This document shows positions 7,801 through 14,707 of a stretch of 16,414 bases of DNA, piece by piece. The stretch is from Deltaproteobacteria bacterium UBA6601. Lineage in GTDB: Bacteria > Myxococcota_A > UBA796 > UBA9615. Numbering within the stretch: the first letter of the stretch is position 1; each line of letters opens with the position of its first letter. The stretch lies in the NCBI GenBank assembly GCA_002433485.1, contig DJIF01000128.1, forward strand, positions 995 to 17,408, in the 5' to 3' direction. The notes under the pieces were generated by a model that saw only the letters and a list, made by a program, of their open reading frames with translations, searched no databases and had not been told where the DNA came from. A program made the translations under genes and the position numbers.

Positions 7801-8526
7801 ACCGGCGCAAGCACTCACTCCATCGCCATCACCGTCCAGTTCGTCCTCACCAAGGGAGCCGTCACAATCGTTATCTTTGTTGTCGCAGATTTCCTCATGG
7901 GGGCTGTCACCCCCATAGACATCAGCGTCCTGATCATCACAATCGGCAAAGCAGATGATCCCGTCCCCATCAAGATCACCCTCATCGGGCCCGAGGCCAC
8001 CATCGCAATCGTTGTCCTTGCCGTCACAGACCTCCTCGTGGGGGACAAGCCCACCAAAGATCTCGGGATCCGAGTCATCGCAGTCCTGGCCCCCGAACGC
8101 GACATCGACCACGCCATCGTTATCGATATCACCATCGATAAAGTTGGCGCTGAGGTTGACCACCACCTCGTAGGGCGAGCCGCCAGTCGGCTCGATGGTA
8201 AATCGGGCCACATCACTTAGTTGGCCAAAAGACTCAGGCAGTGGACTCAAAGTGAAGTCAATGGCGTAGGGGGTTCGCTGCTCCATCAGAAAAGGCAAAT
8301 CCATGGCCAGTGAAAAGGCCGAGCCGTCATCAAAGCTGACCTCTGCAATGGTCTGCGCTGTGGCAGCCTCGTTCTCCAGGGGAGTGCTGGCCGAGTAGCT
8401 GCCTAGGATGTAGATGTCGCCAAAATTAAGATCGGTCGACGCGGGCGCTACACCTTTACAGCCAGAGAGCAGCACCAGCGAGACCGACACCGCAAAGATC
8501 AGCCTGAAAGTTCGCATCGTCACCAT
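4840..8526 (-). CDS. Giant surface lipoprotein: MopE-type metal-binding repeats plus right-handed beta-helix
   Basis: The product has 1228 residues. ATG 8526 is supported by GAGGA 7 bases upstream. The signal peptide ends in LSGC, making Cys23 the lipid site. Residues about 30-130 look like an immunoglobulin-like choice-of-anchor domain (NFGDIYILGS, then AIDFTLSPLPESFGQL). Residues 131-735 carry twelve full MopE-type modules, each with DxDGDG, a CxDCDD pair, a PxxP/G turn and CDGxDNDCDG, plus a half module. In MopE of methanotrophs such repeats accompany metal binding; here calcium is the likelier ligand, as DxDxDG loops suggest. Residues about 736-1130 form a DUF1565-like parallel beta-helix with polymorphic-protein motifs (GGAIRVSG, GGGIAASNS, GGGGGVYTSGG, GGGLLLEN). 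The end has the common ICIDAGDP...GSRADIGAFGG motif. No enzyme residues are recognised; adhesin or surface-layer function is inferred. Confidence 0.9.
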   Translation of the reverse strand: MVTMRTFRLIFAVSVSLVLLSGCKGVAPASTDLNFGDIYILGSYSASTPLENEAATAQTIAEVSFDDGSAFSLAMDLPFLMEQRTPYAIDFTLSPLPESFGQLSDVARFTIEPTGGSPYEVVVNLSANFIDGDIDNDGVVDVAFGGQDCDDSDPEIFGGLVPHEEVCDGKDNDCDGGLGPDEGDLDGDGIICFADCDDQDADVYGGDSPHEEICDNKDNDCDGSLGEDELDGDGDGVSACAGDCEPRTAAAHPGLVEVCDGFDTDCDPATTVFGGELDSDGDGYIPCGPYQEAGAGVFGGGDCDDARPTVYGGTNPAPELCDGLDNDCDGYLLYDEVDEDGDSFLACVDCNDDSNAAFPGAPELCNGLDDDCDGIANADVGLEIDGDGDGIRSCDDCDDQDLNSYPGAAELCDGLDNDCNGFADLGGNSAAEFDLDADGSPACADCDDGDPARFPGNPEQCDGGVDNDCDAATDESQDTDGDGHSPCGSDGVAGGGDDDCDELNPQTYPGAPELCDGNDNDCNGQADFAGLAANEADGDGDGSPFCADCDDGNALVFPNNPEICDGADNDCDSATFADAEGEADGDSDGSLSCADCDDADSERFPGNLEICDGLDNDCDGTVPVTEADGDADGSIACADCDDGDALNFPGNVEICDNQDNDCDVSSNEDIDGDGDGISTCDGDCHDDNVAVFPGAPQELCDGLDNDCDGDFFLGEDADSDGDGSIDCLDSDCPHYVDDDFVGTSLGTSTFPWLTIDQAISAATGAGCNAVNVRAGNYVGPVSWPTGVDLRVVGVDGAAQTILSAPTPANPGEGSGPIVTIDGGQSRVALLHGFTLTGASTVGTTSTSADGNGGAIRVSGASPTLRSLVVQGNQATGSGGGIAASNSSLLIDDCVFSGNLAEQLSGGGGGVYTSGGAPVIRRSFFAGNSAADNGGGLLLENPDGPVELAGNTFQGNHAHDGAAAYLNTVSGQVVQNLFEANGALDSVNSIGPTDFGGAVYLASSNSASFFNNIFNANTGSSASAMFVYNSAPLLEHNVFVDNISPVGAAVGAALRTFGGVYRHNIFASNTGAGIEIGSAVQAPYGSSGAAEVQYNLFHCNTVGTSCSSTIDFSSLTTNFFGFLDDGVGNRPHEAGYNVVANGYAHDGDGDGIPDFFDPQADGNINSTWAATGAEPGFVAFSADQDPLNDDLSLAPGSICIDAGDPLVFDLDGSRADIGAFGGLFGDWLP
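6322..8136 (-). repeat. Twelve MopE-type Asp/Cys modules (coding repeats)
   Basis: This stretch codes residues 131-735 of the lipoprotein. Modules are 40-60 residues long and vary in spacer length, so the array is degenerate rather than a clean tandem repeat. CDG(x)DNDCDG is the best conserved core; variants include CDNKDNDCDG, CDGFDTDCDP, CNGLDDDCDG and CDGGVDNDCDA. Two modules (4 and 8) have longer inserts between the DGDG and CDD parts. Each module has an even number of cysteines in most cases, which fits disulfide pairing outside the cytoplasm. Confidence 0.85.
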
Positions 8527-8533
8527 GTCTCAG

Positions 8534-8538
8534 TCCTC
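8534..8538 (-). promoter_or_regulatory. Ribosome binding site of the MopE-repeat gene
   Basis: GAGGA on the minus strand lies 7 bases before ATG 8526. It favours that start over the ATG three codons later (8517). Confidence 0.7.
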
Positions 8539-8572
8539 AAGCAGAGTTGTTAACCAATCCTTGCTGGCAGGA

Positions 8573-8601
8573 ATTGTAGAGCGCTCCAGCCCGGCTGGCA
8601 C
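8573..8601 (-). promoter_or_regulatory. Sigma-70-like promoter for the MopE-repeat gene
   Basis: On the minus strand GTGCCA (8601-8596, four of six matches to TTGACA) and TACAAT (8578-8573, five of six to TATAAT) are separated by exactly 17 bases. The predicted start is near 8566, giving a leader of about 40 bases. This would let the lipoprotein gene be transcribed separately from the permease gene 95 bases upstream. It is a by-eye match only. Confidence 0.4.
8586..8598 (-). other. Small GC-rich hairpin downstream of the permease gene
   Basis: CCAGC and GCTGG pair around a three-base loop, 24 bases past the permease stop. No T-run follows, so it is a poor intrinsic terminator. It also lies within the spacer of the predicted promoter. 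It may only be a chance palindrome. Confidence 0.3.
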
Positions 8602-8621
8602 GGGTCCATTCACTCCCCAGC

Positions 8622-10361
8622 TCAGTCTCCCACGTTACCGAGGTCGCCCCACAGCCGCTCTGCACCTCTACGCATCGGCAGCCATGCCGCCGCGACACAG
8701 ATGATCAGAGATGCCACAGAGGCAAGCAGCAACCCGACCCACAAGCCCCCGCCAACCGCGCCGCCCTGGAGCTGCTGGGCCAACAGGAAGCCCACTGGAA
8801 CAGCTTCTATGGTGACCACCAAGCCGACCAGCAGCAAAGCCAGCACCATATACAAGATCGCCCCGGGCCCCGAAGCCATCTGGGCCGCACTGTCAGCCTT
8901 AAAATTCGGATAGAGCGCGCCCATCCCAATGGCCAGGCCCGACAAGCCGACCGACAGTAAAGCAATGGTTCCCGCGGCCACCCAGGCATAAAGCGGGTCC
9001 ACCGAGAGCATCGCGTTGGTCGACAGCACCAGGACCTCGCCGAGCAAAAGGGTCGGCCACAGCCCCATCAAAAACTTACTGAGCAGATATCGCCAGGCCC
9101 CAATGGGACTGGAGTGAAGCACCCAGAAAGCGCGTCCCTCCCTGGAGATAGAGGTGAACTGAAAGCGCACCGCAATGGAGGCCAACACCGCCCCTGCTAC
9201 CCCAACATTGAGGAAGGCAATGACATTCTCCAGGAAGCTGGTCTCAAGGGGCAGAACGTCCAACGGCAAGGCCTTGACCGAATACAGGTAGATGGCCACC
9301 AGTCCCAGCAGCAGCAGGGCCTGGGTCCACTGGCCCGGCTCCCGAAAGAACAGTCGAAGGTCCTTTCTTAACAGACCTCGGTAAGCGGGTGAGGCCGGAG
9401 CGGTCAGCGCATCGATGAGACGCGTCAGACGAGGAGATCGAGAGGCTGAGCTACGCGGCGCCTCCTGAGCTCGGCTCCAGGCCTCGAAATAGAGCGGCGA
9501 CACCACCCAACGCGCTGCAACCACGCTGGCCGGACAGGCGATCAACAACAAGCCAGCCTGAAGATAAGCCGGCTCAGCCGCACTGCCCAGGCTCCACATG
9601 CACAGCTCGCTCAGCCAGGTAGATGGTAACCAGCTGTGATCAGGAGCACGTACCACTGCGATGAACTCAGCAAGGGTTCCAAAAGACTCCGGATCGACCA
9701 GCCGCTCAGGCTGCAGGGTCCGCAGCAGCAGCAATACCGAGACCAGGAACAGACCAGAGACCAGCGCCATCACCTCGCGGATTCGCTGCGCAGAGAAGCC
9801 CCTCACCAGCAGGGCGGCGATGACCACACCCATCGCAGCAGGTGGCAGCAGGTAGCAGAAACCACCCACCAGAGCCGAGAGGTAGTAGAGCAGACCGCCA
9901 TCGTAGACCCAGCCGTAAGCCAACAGCACCGGCAGACCAAAGATCAGCACCATCCACGACGAGTTAATGACCGTCTCGGCAAAACGGACGTAAAAGACCC
10001 GCCGTCTGGACACCGGCAGCGACTGCAGAAGCTGCATGTCTTCGCTCAAGAAGTAGGAGGACAATGCGGTGATGATGTTGGAGAAGAGTAACAACCCGGA
10101 AAAGCTGAGCAGCAGCATACTCAGGGCCTTCCGCAGCAGCAGCGGGCCAAACAACTCAACGGAGTCAAACATCGTGACGAAGTAGATGCACAGGCCTAGC
10201 ACTGCCCCCCAGAAGCCCAGGGTGAGGGCCGAAAACAGGCTCCATATAAGACGCTCATTAGGGCTTCCGCCGCGCCAGCGATTACGCAGTCCCCGCCAGC
10301 GAGGGCTCAACAGCAGAGCCAGACCAGCCCTGCTCGGAGAGGGGGGGCGAAACGAACTCAC
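8622..10361 (-). CDS. Large ABC-exporter-type membrane permease
   Basis: The product has 579 residues and about twelve membrane helices. There are clusters at about 40-65, 75-105, 130-220 and 270-290, then a cytoplasmic basic stretch near 300-345, and more helices from about 345 to 565. The two-half layout, the segment ALSSYFLSEDMQLLQSLPVS followed by RRRVFYVRF, and the WMVLIFGLPVLLAYG helix resemble the putative ABC exporter permeases common in Geobacter and Myxococcota. Those normally work with a separate ATPase in exporting an unknown substrate. The GTG start overlaps the mlaD stop as GTGA, so translation is probably coupled. No dedicated ATPase lies beside it; the only ATPase in the window is the MlaF-type one about 3.5 kb upstream. 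Substrate and family placement are inferred. Confidence 0.75.
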   Translation of the reverse strand: MSSFRPPSPSRAGLALLLSPRWRGLRNRWRGGSPNERLIWSLFSALTLGFWGAVLGLCIYFVTMFDSVELFGPLLLRKALSMLLLSFSGLLLFSNIITALSSYFLSEDMQLLQSLPVSRRRVFYVRFAETVINSSWMVLIFGLPVLLAYGWVYDGGLLYYLSALVGGFCYLLPPAAMGVVIAALLVRGFSAQRIREVMALVSGLFLVSVLLLLRTLQPERLVDPESFGTLAEFIAVVRAPDHSWLPSTWLSELCMWSLGSAAEPAYLQAGLLLIACPASVVAARWVVSPLYFEAWSRAQEAPRSSASRSPRLTRLIDALTAPASPAYRGLLRKDLRLFFREPGQWTQALLLLGLVAIYLYSVKALPLDVLPLETSFLENVIAFLNVGVAGAVLASIAVRFQFTSISREGRAFWVLHSSPIGAWRYLLSKFLMGLWPTLLLGEVLVLSTNAMLSVDPLYAWVAAGTIALLSVGLSGLAIGMGALYPNFKADSAAQMASGPGAILYMVLALLLVGLVVTIEAVPVGFLLAQQLQGGAVGGGLWVGLLLASVASLIICVAAAWLPMRRGAERLWGDLGNVGD

Positions 10362-11455
10362 TGGGCGGTCTGACCGCCCTCCGAGATGCCCTGCTCGCGC
10401 TCATTACGGCGAATCGTCTCGCGCACCCAGGCCTTGAGAATCTTGCTGCGCTCGGCTCGGCCGAGCAGAGTCTTGGCATCCTGGTAGAGGGTTGGATCAA
10501 CAATCAGGCCACCGAGGGTCCCCTCACCCCGCTTGACCCCCGCCACCAAATCACGAATGTCCGCCGAAGCGTCGGTAAGGTTGGCAAGCAGGCTCTGCCC
10601 CTCATCGGTATAGACCAGATCGTGAATGAGGCCATTGCCGGTCTGAATCTCCTTGACCACGATGTCAATGTCCTCCGCCGTGGATTGCAGGGAGGCCAGT
10701 AGAGCGCTGACCTTGTCCTCGTAGATCAAGTTGTGCAGGGCGCCATCACCCTCTCGAACCGCCAACAACAGGGCTGATAGAGAGTCAGTCGATGACTGAA
10801 TCGAAGCAATGGCATCTCGCAACTGGCGACCGCTGCGCTTGTTATAGACCAACTCGTGGATCACCCCACGCCCCTCCTCAACCTCCTGCAGGATATTGCG
10901 CACCGAGCTGAGCATCTCCCGAACCGTCTTGCCGGCGCGCTCACCCTCCTCCCCCTTGAGCATCTTGTCGATCTGCTCGCTGATGGAGCGAACGTTCTTC
11001 ATGATCCCAGGGACATCATCCAAGTAGGAGGTCAGCTCTACCGGATCCACGCTACGCAGCAGGTCTCCGTCTTGCAGCGGTGGTAGGGAAGGAGAGCCCT
11101 GCTGAAGCGAGACGAACTTATCGCCCAACAGACCCTGCCCCGCGATGGTGGCCATAGAGTCTTCGCGGATCCGATTCTGAAACCGCTGAGCCACCCGAAG
11201 TCGAACATTCACCTGCCGATCGGTGAGATCGTCGGGAAAGGTAATCGCCGTCACCAGGCCAACATCAAGGCCAGCCAGACGAACCGCTGCCCCCGAACGA
11301 AGACCAGCGATGTCATAGAAATTCGCCTGTAGGACGTAGTTGCGCTCAAACAGGTTCTGCTCGTTGCCCAGAACCAGCAGGCTGGCCACCAACACCGACA
11401 GACACAAGACCACAAAGAGTCCTACCTTAAGCTCCAAGCGTCGCTCTCGCTCCAC
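10358..11455 (-). CDS. mlaD: MCE/MlaD-family lipid-transport protein
   Basis: The product has 365 residues from GTG 11455, which has GGGAGG 7 bases upstream and yields the family-typical MERERRLELKVGLF start. A TTG seven codons earlier (11476) is less likely. One N-terminal helix (LFVVLCLSVLVASLLVLG) anchors it in the inner membrane with the bulk in the periplasm. The MCE domain is at about 32-140: VLQANFYDIAGLRSGAAVRL, GLDVGLVTAI and GQGLLGDKFVSL are characteristic. A long helical tail follows, with four spaced copies of a G-x-G-x-(I/L) turn (RGVIHELVY, DGALHNLIY, NGLIHDLVY, EGTLGGLIV). MlaD binds phospholipid and works with MlaE, MlaF and MlaB. Here it is followed directly by the exporter-like permease; MlaE is absent from the window. 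The symbol denotes family, not proven orthology. Confidence 0.85.
   Translation of the reverse strand: MERERRLELKVGLFVVLCLSVLVASLLVLGNEQNLFERNYVLQANFYDIAGLRSGAAVRLAGLDVGLVTAITFPDDLTDRQVNVRLRVAQRFQNRIREDSMATIAGQGLLGDKFVSLQQGSPSLPPLQDGDLLRSVDPVELTSYLDDVPGIMKNVRSISEQIDKMLKGEEGERAGKTVREMLSSVRNILQEVEEGRGVIHELVYNKRSGRQLRDAIASIQSSTDSLSALLLAVREGDGALHNLIYEDKVSALLASLQSTAEDIDIVVKEIQTGNGLIHDLVYTDEGQSLLANLTDASADIRDLVAGVKRGEGTLGGLIVDPTLYQDAKTLLGRAERSKILKAWVRETIRRNEREQGISEGGQTAQ
10363..10379 (-). promoter_or_regulatory. GC-rich hairpin just before the coupled permease start
   Basis: GGGCGGTC and GACCGCCC form a perfect inverted repeat around a single central base, which folds as seven G/C-rich pairs with a three-base loop. 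It lies within the last codons of mlaD (coding GGQTA) and ends one base before the permease GTG. It occupies the space where a ribosome site would be. Ribosomes finishing mlaD would unfold it, which fits tight translational coupling. Confidence 0.5.
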
Positions 11456-11462
11456 CAGCACG

Positions 11463-11468
11463 CCTCCC
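11463..11468 (-). promoter_or_regulatory. Ribosome binding site deciding the mlaD start
   Basis: GGGAGG on the minus strand lies 7 bases before GTG 11455. This spacing favours that codon over the upstream TTG 11476, whose own reading frame would contain this site. Confidence 0.7.
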
Positions 11469-11491
11469 GCACACAAGCCCGATTACCGCTC

Positions 11492-11506
11492 AACTATAGT
11501 TACAAT
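11492..11506 (+). promoter_or_regulatory. Possible divergent -10 region of the PPC lipoprotein and mlaD
   Basis: TACAAT at 11501-11506 is a good -10 match for the plus-strand gene. It would place transcription start at or next to the ATG (11513), implying a leaderless message, which fits the lack of a ribosome site there. The perfect palindrome AACTATAGTT (11492-11501) offers TATAGT on both strands, so it could also serve mlaD. No convincing -35 box was found for either direction. Confidence 0.3.
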
Positions 11507-11512
11507 CCTGCC

Positions 11513-12052
11513 ATGACACAGCCAGCTCCCTACATCTACTCATCCCTGCTGACCCTTGCGCTGAGCCTTTCGTTGTTCGGCTGCTCACCTACCAGCACCA
11601 GCGAGCCAGCCCCGACCCTCGACCATCACCTCAGCTGGGATGAGGATGACGAGAACGGCAACAACCACGCTGGCGACGCTGAAGAAGTCGACGCGCCTTG
11701 GCAACGCTCAATCACCATCAACGGCACCCTGCAAACCTGTGGCTACGAAGGTGGCGAAGACTGGCCATGGACCGGGGACAACGACAACTATCGCGTAGAG
11801 GTCCCAGAAGACGGCTATATGGATGTGGAACTCCAATGGGACTCGAGCTCTGATCTCGACCTGATGCTCTACTTCGAGCCCCCCGGCAACAACGCCAGTC
11901 CCGACTGGTTCAGCAACCAGAGCGACAACGAAGGTCCCGAATCCTACCTCTTTGATGAGCCCATGAGCCGCGGCGACGACATTGTCGTAGGGGTCGCCTG
12001 CGCTGGCGGCGAGGCGGACAGCTACCGCCTGGTAGTGAACTGGGAGACCTGA
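11513..12052 (+). CDS. Small PPC-like domain lipoprotein
   Basis: The product has 179 residues from an ATG. The signal ends in LFGC, giving Cys24 as the lipid site. A Ser/Thr/Pro linker and a short Asp/Glu/Asn-rich stretch follow. Residues about 68-178 fold like a bacterial pre-peptidase C-terminal (PPC) domain: ITINGTLQTCGYEGGEDWPW, GDNDNYRVEVPEDGYMDVEL, SSSDLDLMLYF, GDDIVVGVACAGG and SYRLVVNWE. Two cysteines, in QTCGY and VACAG, may form a disulfide. PPC domains are usually appendices of secreted proteins; here it is the whole protein. The gene is alone on the plus strand, divergent from mlaD and convergent with argS, 12 bases apart. A relative of this domain also lies in the right-edge protein. 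Function unknown. Confidence 0.8.
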   Translation: MTQPAPYIYSSLLTLALSLSLFGCSPTSTSEPAPTLDHHLSWDEDDENGNNHAGDAEEVDAPWQRSITINGTLQTCGYEGGEDWPWTGDNDNYRVEVPEDGYMDVELQWDSSSDLDLMLYFEPPGNNASPDWFSNQSDNEGPESYLFDEPMSRGDDIVVGVACAGGEADSYRLVVNWET

Positions 12053-12064
12053 GTCAGGCTCACT

Positions 12065-13876
12065 TCACATTCGCTCAGGCGCTCGAATCCCCAGCAGATC
12101 CAGCCCCAGAACCAGGGCGCGCTGACAAAGCAGAGTCAGATTCAACCGCGAAGCTAGTAGCTCAGGTCGCTCCGCGCGCAGTACCGGACAGGATGCGTAC
12201 CAACTGTGATAGCGGGTGGCCAACTCATAAAGCCAGGTCGCCAGGACAGAGGGCTTGCCCTCATCAAAGGCGATCTCAATGACCCTGCCAAGGTCAACAA
12301 CATGGAGCAGAAGATCCCGATCAGCGGCGGAGACACCAGCAAAGGTCTCCCCGTCAGGCTCATGACCCTGCTCGCGGGCTTTACGCAACAGCGAGAAGGT
12401 TCGTGCTGAGGTGTACTGCAAATAGGGGGCTGTGTTGCCGTCAAACGACAACATGCGGTCAAAGCTGAATACGATGTTGCTCTGCGGGTTATTGCTAAGA
12501 TCAGCATACTTCAAGGCGCCCAGACCGACCGTCGCGGCGAGCTCAGCCAGCTCCTCTTCGCTCCACTGCTCGCCACGCTCTTGAAGCCGCTGCTCTTGGG
12601 TCGCGCGAGCTCGACGCTCAGCCTCATCAAGCAGTTCATCGAGACGAATCACGTTGCCCTGGCGGGTACTGAAGGCCCCTTCTGGAAGGGTCATCATGCC
12701 AAAACCAAGATGGGCAAAATCAGCCTCTACCCCCATCTTCTCTGCAGTCGCAAAGAGCTGCTCAAAGTGGAGCTTCTGCCGATGGTCTGTGACGTAGATC
12801 ATCCGCTCCGCGGCAAATTCCTCAAGGCGAAGCTCAACGGTCGCAAGATCGGTGGTCGCGTACAGCGCCGCCCCATCCTTCTTCTGGATCAGGAAGGGAG
12901 TCATCTCGTCTTCGCCGGCCTCATTCCGAAAGAACACGCACACTGCACCGTCCGAACGCTCTGCAATGCGTTGCTCCAGCAGACGCTCTACTAAAGGGCC
13001 CAGGCGCTCGTTGTAATGGCTCTCGCCATAGGTGACATCAAAACAGACGCCGAGGCGCTCGTAGATGCTGTCGAAAGCATCCTGGGAGGAGCGACGGAAC
13101 ATCTTCCACAGCGCCAGGTTATCCTCGTCTCCAGCCTGCAGCTTGCGCAATTCTTCCCGCGCGAGAGCGTTCAAATCCTGGTTCTCAGCGGCCTCCTTGT
13201 GAAATTTCACATACAGGCGCTCCAGTTCTCCGACCGGATCCTCCTCAAAGGCCCCGTCATCACGCCAATTGCGCCAGGCATAGATGAGCTGACCAAACTG
13301 AGTGCCCCAGTCACCGATGTGGTTGTCGGCGATCACCTTATGGCCCAGGAAGCTCCCCATCCGCCGCATGGCATCGCCAATCACAGTCGAACGGATATGG
13401 CCGATATGCATCCGCTTAGCCACATTGGGTGACGAATAATCAATCACCACAGTGTTACCGGCAAACGGTTCAATCCCGAGCCGATCCGAAGCCAGCGCTG
13501 CTTTAAGCAGCTCTCCCAGGTATTCCTCACTAAGGCGCAAACCCAGGAACCCTGGACCGGAGACCTCGATACTCTCCAAACGCGCATTCTGCCGCGCGGA
13601 TAACCACTGCTCGAGCTCCGCACCGATCTGTCGCGGCGCCTGCCGCAACACCTTGGCAAGCTGCATTGCTACTGGACTCTGAAAGTCACTTGAGAAGCCA
13701 GGCTTGCTGCGCTCAACGACCAGCGACGGAGCATCTGCTTGGGAGCCAAGCAGCGCACGCACCGCGCCGTCCAGCTCAGCGGTGATCATGTCGCGAATGG
13801 TTGGCGGCTTGGTAGGGAGTGTCTCGGTCACGGGCTGCGGTCTATTGGCAGCGGCTCGCGAAGTCAAGCAAAGCAC
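12065..13876 (-). CDS. argS: Arginyl-tRNA synthetase
   Basis: This enzyme joins arginine to tRNA-Arg using ATP in the cytoplasm. It has the class I HIGH motif inside RMHIGHIRSTVIGDAM (157-160 of the long form), the ArgS-typical YSSPNVAK just before it, NHIGDWGTQFGQLI, the degenerate KMSKS loop as FSTRQGNV (402-409), and a C-terminal anticodon-binding domain ending in GIRAPERM, the usual ArgS end. Length is normal for the family. The start is uncertain: GTG 13876 gives 603 residues and lies 6 bases after the mlaF stop; GTG 13831 would remove a 15-residue leader with no family likeness, and ATG 13789 is also possible. None has a good ribosome site. It follows mlaF on the same strand and is probably co-transcribed with it. 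The gene looks intact. Confidence 0.95.
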   Translation of the reverse strand: MLCLTSRAAANRPQPVTETLPTKPPTIRDMITAELDGAVRALLGSQADAPSLVVERSKPGFSSDFQSPVAMQLAKVLRQAPRQIGAELEQWLSARQNARLESIEVSGPGFLGLRLSEEYLGELLKAALASDRLGIEPFAGNTVVIDYSSPNVAKRMHIGHIRSTVIGDAMRRMGSFLGHKVIADNHIGDWGTQFGQLIYAWRNWRDDGAFEEDPVGELERLYVKFHKEAAENQDLNALAREELRKLQAGDEDNLALWKMFRRSSQDAFDSIYERLGVCFDVTYGESHYNERLGPLVERLLEQRIAERSDGAVCVFFRNEAGEDEMTPFLIQKKDGAALYATTDLATVELRLEEFAAERMIYVTDHRQKLHFEQLFATAEKMGVEADFAHLGFGMMTLPEGAFSTRQGNVIRLDELLDEAERRARATQEQRLQERGEQWSEEELAELAATVGLGALKYADLSNNPQSNIVFSFDRMLSFDGNTAPYLQYTSARTFSLLRKAREQGHEPDGETFAGVSAADRDLLLHVVDLGRVIEIAFDEGKPSVLATWLYELATRYHSWYASCPVLRAERPELLASRLNLTLLCQRALVLGLDLLGIRAPERM

Positions 13877-13882
13877 AAAAGC

Positions 13883-14707
13883 TCACTCGCCTATCGTTCC
13901 CTCGATGAAGGCACGAACACGGGGATCCGGCGCCTCTTCTACCTCGTCCTTAAAACCGCACCAGACGATACGATGCTCAGCCAACATGGCCAGCCGGTCA
14001 GAGACTCGAAATGCAGAAGCCATGTCATGAGTGACAACAATAGAAGTCACCCCAAGGCGCTGCTGCAGGTCAATGATCAGCTGATCAATGCGACGGGTAT
14101 TGGTCGGGTCCAGACCAGTGGTCGGCTCATCGTAGAGCAAAACTTCGGGCTCAATGGCAATAGCCCGAGCCAGCCCGACTCGCTTCTTCATACCGCCGCT
14201 CAGCTCGGCGGGCCAGCGCCGCTCAATCCCCGGCAGGTTCACCATCTCCAGGACCTCCGAAACCCGCGCCGCAACCCGGCTCTCGTCCCGCCAGCCATGT
14301 TGGCGCAGTGGATAGGCAATGTTGTCCGCCACATCCAGAGAGTCGAACAACGCCGCTCCCTGAAACAGCATCCCAATGCGGGACCGAATGGAACGCATCT
14401 CCCTCTCACTGCGTAGCGAAACCTCCTCGCCAAAGGCCTCAATGCTACCCCGGTCTGGACGCAGCAAACCGAGCAAACACTTCAACAAAACGCTCTTCCC
14501 GGTCCCAGAACCACCAACGATGGTCAGCGTTTCGCCCTTATGAACCACCAGGTCAAGTCCTTCATAGATCACCTGGGCGCCAAAGCTCTTCCAGATATCG
14601 GAGAAGACTATGAGGGGAGGGCCTAGCTCAATGCGCTCTCGCCTTTCGCCGCGACGCCGCTCCTGAGCTCTTCGCTCCTGACGCGACTCAGGGACAGACG
14701 CTGACAT
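13883..14707 (-). CDS. mlaF: MlaF-type ABC transporter ATPase
   Basis: ATG 14707 is chosen: it is the last start codon before the conserved core, giving 274 residues. The frame is open further upstream to 14779, but that part has no family likeness. All ABC ATPase motifs are present, numbered from this start: Walker A GGSGTGKS (65-72), Q-loop at Q116, signature LSGGMKKR (169-176), Walker B LLYDEPTTGLDP (190-201) and H-loop VTHDM (H227). The block FQGAALFDSLDVADNIAYPL and the LSGGMKKRVGLARAIA segment are typical of MlaF. It powers phospholipid movement with MlaE and MlaD. Residues about 7-25 are an unusual Arg/Glu-rich extension. Its start overlaps the preceding gene by at least 20 bases, and argS follows closely. 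MlaE is absent from the window. Confidence 0.9.
   Translation of the reverse strand: MSASVPESRQERRAQERRRGERRERIELGPPLIVFSDIWKSFGAQVIYEGLDLVVHKGETLTIVGGSGTGKSVLLKCLLGLLRPDRGSIEAFGEEVSLRSEREMRSIRSRIGMLFQGAALFDSLDVADNIAYPLRQHGWRDESRVAARVSEVLEMVNLPGIERRWPAELSGGMKKRVGLARAIAIEPEVLLYDEPTTGLDPTNTRRIDQLIIDLQQRLGVTSIVVTHDMASAFRVSDRLAMLAEHRIVWCGFKDEVEEAPDPRVRAFIEGTIGE

Noticed and set aside
7075..8220. 381-residue plus-strand open frame opposite the MopE modules
   Set aside because: It is a shadow of the repeated GAC/TGT codons on the other strand. Its product is a repetitive Val/Ile/Ala string with no family likeness, while the minus frame has clear modules, a signal peptide and a ribosome site.
8586..8598. 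Intrinsic terminator after the permease gene
   Set aside because: The stem is only five or six pairs and no T-run follows on the minus strand.
12048..12058. CCTGAGTCAGG palindrome between the PPC lipoprotein and argS as a bidirectional terminator
   Set aside because: The stem has only five pairs with a one-base centre and no T-runs on either side.
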